Positions 31,477 through 38,773 of a DNA stretch of 39,745 bases are shown here, piece by piece (position 1 is the stretch's first letter; every line of letters begins with the position of its first letter). Location: the NCBI GenBank assembly GCA_946220865.1, contig CAMJYM010000014.1:1-39745 (forward strand), in the 5' to 3' direction. Origin of the DNA: an uncultured Clostridia bacterium. Its GTDB lineage: Bacteria > Bacillota > Clostridia > Saccharofermentanales > DTU023. The notes under the pieces are model-generated. The model saw only the letters and a program-made list of their open reading frames with translations. It ran no database searches and was not told where the DNA came from. Position numbers and translations under genes: made by a program.

Positions 31477-32883
31477 TTACTTTGTTTGAAGATTCAGCAC
31501 CTCAGCGATCTGTTCTTCATTCAGCTCAATGTGATAAAAATGCTGATAAAAGTTCTTTAACTGATCTTCGATCTTGAAGTCATAAGCTTTGGCTTCTGGG
31601 TAGAGAAGTTTGCCCAGCCAGTCGAGCCCCATAAGACGGTTGACGGAAGGCGGATCAGAGAGAAAGCCATAGGGGATAGAGGGGACGAGATAAGCGCGCC
31701 CCTCTTTGATGGCCCGGAGGGACTGCCAGCTGCTGTCCTTCTGGATGAAATCCATGAGCTCGGGACTGTCCACAAGAATGACATCGGGATCCCAGTTCAG
31801 GATTTGTTCCATGGAGACTTCGCTGCCGCCGCCTTTGCTATTCGCTTCGATATCGGCGACGTTGATCACGGGCAGGAGCTGCAGAGCCTGGGACTGAAAG
31901 GATTCTCTGGCATTGGTGTTGCCGCCCTTATCGCCCATGGCCCAGTAAACCTTGACACGCTTATCTTCGGGGATCTCCTCATTGGCAGCTTTGGCGCGAT
32001 CCAGGATGGTCTTAGCCTCAACGGCCAGAGCATAGAAGTGATTGGTCTCTTTCGCCCTGGCGAGGACATCGGCCAGCTCGGGGCTGTCCTTGGCGTCTTC
32101 GGACTCTTCGGACTGTGTAGCCTCTTTTTCTTTTGCTTCTTCGCTGTCCTGATCTTTATCGCCCTGATCTTTGGCTTCTGCAGGTTTTTCTGTGTTTTCA
32201 GAAACTGTGGCAGCAGCAGAAGCGTCCGAAGCTTCCGCTTTTTCATGTTTTTCACTTAGGAGGCTCTCGCTCATCTCGGCGGTGAAACTTTCGCCAAAGA
32301 GTTCGGCCAGTTTCTCATAAGTCTGAGGCAGGGATTCCAGAGAAGCCTCGATGAAAACACAGGGGATGCCCAGCTGCTCCTGCAGCTTGTCCATGTCTTC
32401 GTTGATGGTCTTTTTCTTTTCGCCGATGTCGATGATGACACTCGGAGCCGCCTTGAGCAGGGCTTCCATGTTCAGGTTGGCATTTTTGCCGTAAAACTGT
32501 CCGAACACTGGAAGATCCAGCGCTTTTTTATCCATGTAGCCTGCGGCTGCTTTGCTGAAGGGGCGGGCAACGCCGACCAGTTTGTCCGGAACCGCCGTGT
32601 AGAGCACAATCTGAGCGAGAGGGCCGGAGGGGGCAATTTTTTTGAGCACCGAGGGAAGACTAACCTCACGCCCGACAGAATCCGTAAACTTACGCAGCGC
32701 GGCGCTTTGCGCCGGCAAAGAGATAGTGGCTTTCTCCAGGTTTGGAGCAAGATTCTCTGCGGCCTTCCCAGGGGCCTGAGCTTTTACGCTGTAGAGGCTC
32801 AGGGGAGAGAGCAGGAGCGCTGCAAGCAAGAAGAAAGAGAGAGCAGCCCTGATCGATAACGATAAAGTCCATTGTTTTTTCAT
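31477..32883 (-). CDS. FecB/BtuF-like ABC substrate-binding protein (iron-chelate type) with acidic insertion
   Basis: This 468-residue exported protein has a signal peptide (1-37, hydrophobic core 11-30, ending A-Q-A) and the two-lobed periplasmic-binding fold of iron-siderophore/cobalamin carriers: FTDSVGREVSLP (66-77), KLVGVARPFS, NMEALLKAAPSVIID, and in lobe 2 SMEQILNWDPDVILVDSPE. A Lys/Glu/Asp/Ser-rich segment (about 211-270) sits at the inter-lobe region. There is no lipobox Cys, unusual for a Gram-positive binding protein. I start at the ATG at 32883, where the signal peptide begins; the Shine-Dalgarno is weak. No cognate permease or ATPase adjoins it, but it is divergent from the FTR1-P19 cluster, so an iron role is likely. 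Confidence 0.85.
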   Translation of the reverse strand: MKKQWTLSLSIRAALSFFLLAALLLSPLSLYSVKAQAPGKAAENLAPNLEKATISLPAQSAALRKFTDSVGREVSLPSVLKKIAPSGPLAQIVLYTAVPDKLVGVARPFSKAAAGYMDKKALDLPVFGQFYGKNANLNMEALLKAAPSVIIDIGEKKKTINEDMDKLQEQLGIPCVFIEASLESLPQTYEKLAELFGESFTAEMSESLLSEKHEKAEASDASAAATVSENTEKPAEAKDQGDKDQDSEEAKEKEATQSEESEDAKDSPELADVLARAKETNHFYALAVEAKTILDRAKAANEEIPEDKRVKVYWAMGDKGGNTNARESFQSQALQLLPVINVADIEANSKGGGSEVSMEQILNWDPDVILVDSPELMDFIQKDSSWQSLRAIKEGRAYLVPSIPYGFLSDPPSVNRLMGLDWLGKLLYPEAKAYDFKIEDQLKNFYQHFYHIELNEEQIAEVLNLQTK

Positions 32884-32947
32884 ATTAAGGTAATAACCTG
32901 CCTTTCTGTGGCAATCTTGCTGCAAGTATATGACAAATTTTCGCAAA

Positions 32948-33075
32948 CTTGTAGTCATATGACAAGACGAAAGGTAAAGTCTTGATTAAACTTGTGTATA
33001 AATGCAAAAATATTGCAAGATGGGCAGGTCAATGGACAACCATGGTGTCTGTATAGGCCTAATCATGAGATGATT
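32948..33075. promoter_or_regulatory. Palindrome-rich divergent control region of the iron genes
   Basis: It contains GTCATATGAC (32954-32963, flanked by CTTGT and ACAAG), TAGGCCTA (33054-33061) and AATCAT-GAG-ATGATT (33061-33075). ATATGACAA is also repeated at 32927 and 32957. Several regulators of the two divergent units could bind here. None is a convincing Fur box. Confidence 0.4.
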
Positions 33076-33129
33076 TTTATCTTGGAAAAAACTTATCAAA
33101 ATGAATTTTTAGCCTCGAAAAAGTTTGGC

Positions 33130-33158
33130 TTGACAGCATGAGTTAGCAGAGGCATACT
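33130..33158 (+). promoter_or_regulatory. Promoter of the FTR1 iron-uptake operon
   Basis: Consensus TTGACA (33130-33135), 17 bp and CATACT (33153-33158). An inverted repeat CATGAGT/ACTCATG (33137-33143, 33156-33162) spans the spacer and -10. Confidence 0.72.
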
Positions 33159-33166
33159 CATGTCAG

Positions 33167-33180
33167 TTAGCCGATGCTAA
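33167..33180. promoter_or_regulatory. Putative metal-regulator operator at the FTR1 transcription start
   Basis: TTAGC-CGAT-GCTAA is a perfect 5-bp inverted repeat starting 8 nt after the -10. It shares TTAGCCGANNCTAA with the cassette operator at 12724-12739. The TTAG/CTAA arms recall DtxR/IdeR-type sites, though it is shorter. Confidence 0.55.
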
Positions 33181-33240
33181 AACAGCGGCTCGGCAATAAG
33201 CTTGCTTACTGCCGGGAAAGGTGGAGGTTTGTTCTTGTTG

Positions 33241-35106
33241 ATGAAAAAGCAAAATCATCTCTGCAGCAGTCAGATCAGTTGTCGGAAGAGAATTCTCTGT
33301 TTTTTGCTTCTGGCATTTCTGCTTTTCAGTGCTGGCCCGGTACGGGCCTATAGCTCCTGGACGGACATCGCCAAGGAAATGTCAGATGTACTCTTTGAGG
33401 GGGTAGAAGCCTTTCGCGATGGCGATTTAAAACTCGCTGCAAGCAAGGTTAATGATGCCTACTTCGGTTTCTACGAAACGGCAGGTTTCGAGAAAAATGT
33501 AAACAGTTACATTTCCGGAGCGCGCAAGGTCGAAAACGAAAATGCCAAAACGGCAGCCCGCCGTGTGGCTTTGAATGATGGCAGTTTTGACGATTTCCTG
33601 GAGCATGTTGCCATCTGGGTTCGCTTGCTTTATGAGGATGGAGCCATTCTTGACGGTGAGGATGAAGATGTCGCCCTCGCCATGGGCGAGGCGGCGGTTG
33701 GCGTTTTGTATGAAAAACTGGGGCTGGAGGCTGAATTGCCCCCTGGCGATACCGCAGAGAGCAGTGAAGTTTCTGTGTCTGAAGCGGTGAATGAAGAACG
33801 CGCTGAGGCGACTACTCTAGCCGGATCGACTGAGAGCCCGGACAGCTCTGAAAAAGCTTTGCCGTCCAAAGCAAATGATTTAGCGAAGGACAGCAACCCT
33901 GCTGCAGAAAAAGAAACGGCACTGCAGGCGCAGGATAAGACTGAAAAAAGTGGGCAAAAGTCTGCTGCGGAAGTCCTTGCGTCTCTCTCCGGGAAAAATA
34001 AGGCCGATCGTAAAAAAGGTCAGGATTGGGTGACTTTTTCAGTCGCCTTCGGCCTGACAATGAGAGAGGGATTGGAGGCAATCCTGGTGCTAGCCGCCAT
34101 CCTTGCTTACCTGGAAAAGAGCAGGAATGAAAAATATATGCGTCCTGTCTTTTCCGGGGCTCTGCTCGGCGTTGCCTTCAGTATCATCCTTGCGCTTATT
34201 TTTAACCTGATCCACGCATCTCTTGGCGCCGGCGCCTCAACGGTCGGGCAGGAAGCTTTTGAAGGTTTTGGCATGTTCCTGGCGGTGATCGTCCTCTTCT
34301 GGGTCTCTAACTGGATGCTCAGCAAGTCGGAGGCAGAGGTCTGGGAGCGCTATATTCAGAAGCAGGTGGAATCTGCAGTGAACCGCGGATCAGCCATGGC
34401 TCTGGTTTTCTCGGCTTTTCTGGCCGTTTCCCGTGAGGGCGCTGAGCTCATTCTCTTTTTCCAGGGCATGAGATCCAATGAGATGAATGACAACCGCATG
34501 ATGTGGCTGGGTCTTCTCGTGGCTGCGATCTGCCTTGTTGCCGTCTACTATGCCATTCGCAAGTTGACGCTGCGCTTGCCGCTCAAGCCCTTCTTCTACT
34601 TTACCTCTATTCTGATGTTTATTCTCTGCCTCAGCTTCCTGGGTAAAGGTCTCTTTGAACTCCAGGAGATTGAGTGGGTATCGAAAACGCCGGTATTGTG
34701 GATGAATGGCTTTACTTTTGATCTGCTCGGCATTTACCCATACTACGAAAATATTCTGGCGCAGCTTGGTCTGCTGCTCCTCACTCTGTTGGTCTTTGTG
34801 ACGCATACCCGTAAGGCAAAGCGTGAGCTTCAGGCCAGAGAACATGAATTCCCTGGGACGTCTATGAACCTCAAAGCGGAAGCTTTGCTGGCACAGGCGA
34901 AAGCGGCCGAAGAGCAGGCGATGAAAAAACGGGCACGGGTGATCTATTACAAGCGTGAGGCCTCGCGGATCGCGGCCGAGAAAGGCAATGAAGCCTTATC
35001 CCATCAGTATCTGGATGATTTTGCAGATTACCCCGATCAGGCCTTCAACTTATTTGAAAAGTTGAATGATAAGGGTCGTTTCGAGCGTAAGAAGTCTCAG
35101 AACTAG
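33241..35106 (+). CDS. FTR1-family high-affinity iron permease with large exported N-terminal domain
   Basis: This 621-residue protein has a signal peptide (cleavage after VRA, about residue 36), an exported helical domain (about 37-165), an Ala/Glu/Ser/Lys-rich linker (about 165-255) and a seven-helix FTR1 permease. The two iron-binding REXXE motifs are REGLE (275-279) and REGAE (398-402). A basic coiled tail (about 535-621) ends the protein. FTR1/EfeU/FetM proteins transport iron across the cytoplasmic membrane, here probably with P19. GGAGG lies 13 nt before this ATG; in-frame TTG codons at 33235 and 33238 are better spaced and may be the true start. It is the first gene of the iron cluster. 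Confidence 0.93.
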   Translation: MKKQNHLCSSQISCRKRILCFLLLAFLLFSAGPVRAYSSWTDIAKEMSDVLFEGVEAFRDGDLKLAASKVNDAYFGFYETAGFEKNVNSYISGARKVENENAKTAARRVALNDGSFDDFLEHVAIWVRLLYEDGAILDGEDEDVALAMGEAAVGVLYEKLGLEAELPPGDTAESSEVSVSEAVNEERAEATTLAGSTESPDSSEKALPSKANDLAKDSNPAAEKETALQAQDKTEKSGQKSAAEVLASLSGKNKADRKKGQDWVTFSVAFGLTMREGLEAILVLAAILAYLEKSRNEKYMRPVFSGALLGVAFSIILALIFNLIHASLGAGASTVGQEAFEGFGMFLAVIVLFWVSNWMLSKSEAEVWERYIQKQVESAVNRGSAMALVFSAFLAVSREGAELILFFQGMRSNEMNDNRMMWLGLLVAAICLVAVYYAIRKLTLRLPLKPFFYFTSILMFILCLSFLGKGLFELQEIEWVSKTPVLWMNGFTFDLLGIYPYYENILAQLGLLLLTLLVFVTHTRKAKRELQAREHEFPGTSMNLKAEALLAQAKAAEEQAMKKRARVIYYKREASRIAAEKGNEALSHQYLDDFADYPDQAFNLFEKLNDKGRFERKKSQN

Positions 35107-35257
35107 ACGATTAGAACGAAAATGGGCTATAGGGCTTAAAGTCCGGCTCAGGTTTTAAAGTTTATTCATTCTTTGTCGATTCACACTCTGGCACATTCAG
35201 CCAAAGTTGTGGAGAGCGAAGGTGAAAATAAAAAAAAGATTCATCAGGAGGATTAAG

Positions 35258-35968
35258 ATGAAGAAAAAATCATTTTCTATTTTACTGGCTGTGCTTATTC
35301 TGGCTGGCCTCACGTTTGTAGCTGGTCGTGAATTTTTCATGCCGATGGCGGAACGTGAAGTTTTAGCTGAAAGCAAAGACGCAAAGAAGGACGAGAAGAA
35401 GGACGAAAAAAAGGACGAGAAGAAGGACGAAAAGAAGGATAAAGAAGCTAAAGACGAGAAGAAAGCGGCTCCGGCTCCTGATGAAGAGGGCTCTGCCGGC
35501 TTTACTGAGGTTCCTATTGGTGATGAAGTCGAAGAAGGTCCCCTCACCATCGGTGCTGTTTACTTCCAGCCGGTAGATATGGAACCTGCAGGCAACAGCC
35601 TCTCAAAAGAAGAGGCCGACTGTCATATTGAAGCCGACATTCACGCCAACAAAAAAGGTACAGAACTCGGCTTTGGCGTTGGTGATTTCGTTCCTTATCT
35701 CAAAGTGAAATGCACGCTGCAAAAAGTCGGTTCAGACAAGGTTCAGGAGATTGCCTTTATGCCGATGAACGCCTCAGATGGCCCGCATTATGGTGCGAAT
35801 ATCAAGTTCGAAGAAGGGCTTGGCCGCTACAAGGTCAAATATGAAATTTCTGCCCCCGGCAATGAATACCTGCTCCATGTGGATAAAGAAACGGGCGTTG
35901 AGGGCGAGTTCTGGACGGATCCCATCGAGACCGAATGGGAGATGGAGTGGACCGGACCTTTATGGTAA
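35258..35968 (+). CDS. P19/Tp34-family iron-binding protein (Fe2+ transport)
   Basis: This 236-residue protein has a single N-terminal membrane segment (5-22) that may be a signal anchor, a KDEKK-repeat spacer (about 41-70) and the P19 immunoglobulin-like domain. Metal-ligand candidates known from the family are present: Met108 (QPVDM), His123 and Glu125 (DCHIEADIH), and His177 in the signature MPMNASDGPHYG (168-179). P19 binds Cu and Fe outside the membrane and feeds the FTR1-type system in Campylobacter. The start at 35258 follows AGGAGG by six nt. Two hairpins and a terminator follow the gene. Confidence 0.93.
   Translation: MKKKSFSILLAVLILAGLTFVAGREFFMPMAEREVLAESKDAKKDEKKDEKKDEKKDEKKDKEAKDEKKAAPAPDEEGSAGFTEVPIGDEVEEGPLTIGAVYFQPVDMEPAGNSLSKEEADCHIEADIHANKKGTELGFGVGDFVPYLKVKCTLQKVGSDKVQEIAFMPMNASDGPHYGANIKFEEGLGRYKVKYEISAPGNEYLLHVDKETGVEGEFWTDPIETEWEMEWTGPLW
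35378..35437 (+). repeat. Five 12-bp tandem units encoding the K-D-E-K spacer of P19
   Basis: Five units close to GACGARAAGAAG encode repeated D-E-K-K. The first unit and the third-position A/G changes differ, so the array is not freshly expanded. Confidence 0.85.
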
Positions 35969-35981
35969 GCCGGTTTTAAAG

Positions 35982-36003
35982 GCTGCAGGGTTTTGTCTGC
36001 AGC
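35982..36003 (+). other. Hairpin after the P19 gene
   Basis: GCTGCAG (35982-35988) and CTGCAGC (35997-36003) pair around an 8-nt loop 14 nt after the P19 stop. There is no T tract, so it is more likely a 3'-end stabilising or processing element than a terminator. Confidence 0.5.
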
Positions 36004-36022
36004 GCCAAGTTGCAATCACTGT

Positions 36023-36062
36023 GGGAGCGGCAGACGCAAGAGGGCGTTTGCTGCTCCCTTTT
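36023..36062 (+). terminator. Terminator or attenuator between P19 and the DUF2318 gene
   Basis: GGGAGCGGCAGACGC (36023-36037) pairs over 15 positions with GCGTTTGCTGCTCCC (36044-36058), two of the pairs being G-U, with a 6-nt loop and TTTT. The T run is short, so partial read-through to the downstream genes is plausible. Confidence 0.72.
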
Positions 36063-36213
36063 CAGGCCATCTGGCTGTGGTGGAATCCTGCTGAGATTGG
36101 ATGAAGACCCTTCAGTTGGGCTTTACAGCTCAGCTGTCTGAGGCGCTGCTCCACTTGCTGGTTTCTCTGGTCAGTCAGAATATCACGTCGACGAAAGGAG
36201 GTCGTTTAGCTTC

Positions 36214-37464
36214 ATGATAAGCTATTTTGTAGATGTGCTGGAATGGGGACTTCTTCCTGTGTGCATCGCAGGGATCCTGCTCGCCGGGATGGATTTCAAG
36301 CGCCAGCCGCGTTGGAAGGGCTATCTGATTGCAGGGCTGATTCTGGGCGCTCTGGCCGGGATGGCCTCCTTCTATGTTCAGATTGTGCCAAACTTCATCA
36401 ATCGCTCAGAGCATCGCTACCGCCTGAATTACCTGATCCTTGTGGCTTCCCTGTGCATCTTTGCACTGAGTTTTCCGGCATCGAAGAAGAAGAGACATGA
36501 GGGCCTCCTTGCCGAACTCAGGGCCATTGCGGCGGCTTTATTCTGCGGGCAGTCGCTCCTGACCTGCCTTAGCCCCATTTTGCTCCTGACACGCGACTTT
36601 GTGCCCTATGGTGGCAGTTTCTGGGAGACGGAAGTCCTCGTTAAGGTTGCGGGCTGGTGCCTGGGACTTGCCTTTTTATGGCTGCTTTTCCACGCTTTCC
36701 GAGTTACAGCTGAATTTTCTTCAGGGGTAGATCAACATAGTCTGCGCATTCTCCTCCTGGGAGAAATCGTACTCAGTCTTGGGGAGATCCTGCTCCGCCT
36801 CTACAGCAAAGGTTTGTTAGTCCGCGATCGTCTCTTTTTCGAACTTCTGGCAGCGGTCAATAATGGACGACGTACGCTGACACTTGTTTTTCTGATGGGC
36901 TCTCTGATCCTGCCGCTTGAACTGCTGATCAAGGCAAGACACTGGTCCTGCTTTTCTGATAATCCCGCGGAGCGGCGCAAAAGTCTGGCCCGTGTTCGTT
37001 CTGCGCGCCGACGGGCTGTACTGCTTGTTGTGCTGCTCTTGACTGCAGTCCTGCAATTAACGGTGATTCATGACCTCGCCACTCAGGAAGTCAAACTCTC
37101 CGAACCGGAGGAGTACGAACTGAGTGAAAAGCAGGCCATGGTGGATTTGAGTCTTCTGGCAGATGGTCGCCTGCATCGTTTTGCTTATCAGGCCAGGGGT
37201 GGAGAAAAGATGCGTTTTATTGCTCTGCAGAAAAATCCCGGCTCGTATGTTGCGGCTTTGGATGCCTGTGAAATCTGCGGTGCATCCGGCTATTACGAGC
37301 GCGGCCATGAGGTGATCTGCAAGCTCTGTGACGTCGTGATGAACCGGGGCACGATTGGCTTTGCGGGAGGCTGCAATCCCATCCCCTTAGTTTTTGAAAT
37401 TGTCGGGGACAATCTTTTGATCAGCCGTGAGGAGCTGGAAAGCCATGCAGAAAGCTTCCGCTAG
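36214..37464 (+). CDS. DUF2318 membrane protein with Cys-rich (probable metal/Fe-S) domain
   Basis: This 416-residue protein has about eight membrane helices in its first ~295 residues, then an extracytoplasmic C-terminal domain of the DUF2318 type. That domain has C352-x2-C355 (CEICG), C369-x2-C372 (CKLCD) and C387 in the conserved GGCNP motif. Five cysteines in this pattern suggest a metal or iron-sulfur centre, perhaps for electron transfer to or from iron during import. The same gene accompanies P19 and FTR1 in Campylobacter and other P19 loci. GGAGG lies about 11-12 nt before the ATG. It is 15 nt upstream of the first permease gene. Confidence 0.9.
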   Translation: MISYFVDVLEWGLLPVCIAGILLAGMDFKRQPRWKGYLIAGLILGALAGMASFYVQIVPNFINRSEHRYRLNYLILVASLCIFALSFPASKKKRHEGLLAELRAIAAALFCGQSLLTCLSPILLLTRDFVPYGGSFWETEVLVKVAGWCLGLAFLWLLFHAFRVTAEFSSGVDQHSLRILLLGEIVLSLGEILLRLYSKGLLVRDRLFFELLAAVNNGRRTLTLVFLMGSLILPLELLIKARHWSCFSDNPAERRKSLARVRSARRRAVLLVVLLLTAVLQLTVIHDLATQEVKLSEPEEYELSEKQAMVDLSLLADGRLHRFAYQARGGEKMRFIALQKNPGSYVAALDACEICGASGYYERGHEVICKLCDVVMNRGTIGFAGGCNPIPLVFEIVGDNLLISREELESHAESFR

Positions 37465-37479
37465 AGAAATGAGGATCCT

Positions 37480-38757
37480 ATGTTTTGGCGCATGATGCGC
37501 GGACGCTTTGTCCATGCTGGAAAAAAGTTGTTACTTATTGCCCTGACGATTGCCCTGGGGGCTTCGTTGTTCACGGCCATGATTAACGTTTTGCTGGGGG
37601 TTGGCGATAAGGTGAATGCGGAACTCAAAACCTACGGGGCCAACATTACCATTATTCCCCGTGAAGCCTCGTTACTGGATGAACTCTATGGTTTTTCGGA
37701 TACCAGGACACATGAGGCCAGCTTTCCTGAAGAGGAACTGCGCCACATCAAAGAAATATTCTGGGGTCATAATATTACGGCTTATGCGCCGTATTACAGC
37801 AGCTGGGTAACGGTGAATGAAGACAGCAAGCCCTACCGCCTGCAGGGCAGCTGGTTCTCCCACAGCATGAAGCTGAATTCCGGAGAGCTTTTTACGACAG
37901 GCCTTAAAACCATGAAACAGTGGTGGAAGATTGAGGGAAACGCGCCTGAAGAGGGCTGCCAGGAGGCCATGCTGGGATGCGAAGCGGCCTCTGAGCTGGG
38001 GCTTGCTCCGGGTGACACAATTCGTCTGAAGGGCGAAGCTGCGACAGCGGATTTGCGGGTCAGCGGCATTTTAAGTTCCGGATCAGAGGATGACAGGGCC
38101 ATATTCACGAATCTTGAGACAGCTCAGGATCTGGAGGGCGAAAGAGGCCGTATCACCAAGGTTGAGGTATCTGCACTGACCACTCCGGACAATGACCTGG
38201 CTCGCAAGGCTGCAAGAAACCCAAAAAGCTTAAGCCTTAAGGAATGGGAAGCCTGGTATTGTACGGCCTATGTCAGCGCCGTCACGTATCAGCTTGAAGA
38301 TGCGATGGCGGGGGTTGCCGCTAAACCGGTGCGCCAGGTGGCGGAATCGGAAGGTGCAATCCTTGATAAGGTGCAGTCCCTGATGACCATGATCGCCCTT
38401 TTATCTATGGCCGGCTCGGCCTTCGGCATCAGCAATCTGGTGACCACCAGTGTCATGGAACGCAGCAGTGAAATTGGCCTTATGAAAGCGATAGGAGCTC
38501 ATAACCGTTCTGTGGTGCATGTAGTGCTCGCAGAAATCATGCTCACGGGCTTGCTTGGCGGTCTGGTGGGTTATCCTGTCGGTTTGATTTTTACGCAGCT
38601 TATCGGAAGAACGGTTTTTGCTTCCAACATCGATTTTGCTCCCATGGCCATTCCTCTTGTTTTTGTGATGGTGCTGCTGGTCAGTGTCCTTGGTTCGGTA
38701 CCGGCGATTCGTCTTTTAACCAGCTTGCGTCCGTCTGACGTCTTACATGGTCGTTAA
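37480..38757 (+). CDS. FtsX/MacB-type ABC permease of the iron cluster
   Basis: This 425-residue permease has one N-terminal helix (about 16-40), a large extracytoplasmic MacB-PCD-like domain (TYGANITIIPREA near its start) and three C-terminal helices of the FtsX domain with the coupling motif ERSSEIGLMKAIGA. Such permeases act mechanically on extracytoplasmic substrates and need a separate ATPase. P19 loci encode two of these plus one ATPase; the latter is presumably beyond the right edge. GAGG precedes the ATG, and the next gene starts 16 nt after its stop. Confidence 0.92.
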   Translation: MFWRMMRGRFVHAGKKLLLIALTIALGASLFTAMINVLLGVGDKVNAELKTYGANITIIPREASLLDELYGFSDTRTHEASFPEEELRHIKEIFWGHNITAYAPYYSSWVTVNEDSKPYRLQGSWFSHSMKLNSGELFTTGLKTMKQWWKIEGNAPEEGCQEAMLGCEAASELGLAPGDTIRLKGEAATADLRVSGILSSGSEDDRAIFTNLETAQDLEGERGRITKVEVSALTTPDNDLARKAARNPKSLSLKEWEAWYCTAYVSAVTYQLEDAMAGVAAKPVRQVAESEGAILDKVQSLMTMIALLSMAGSAFGISNLVTTSVMERSSEIGLMKAIGAHNRSVVHVVLAEIMLTGLLGGLVGYPVGLIFTQLIGRTVFASNIDFAPMAIPLVFVMVLLVSVLGSVPAIRLLTSLRPSDVLHGR

Positions 38758-38773
38758 GGAGAGGAGCTCGTCT

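Noticed and set aside
33061..33075. Fur box at AATCAT-GAG-ATGATT
   Set aside because: The Bacillus-type 7-1-7 consensus (TGATAAT-N-ATTATCA) is not matched; arm length and spacing differ.
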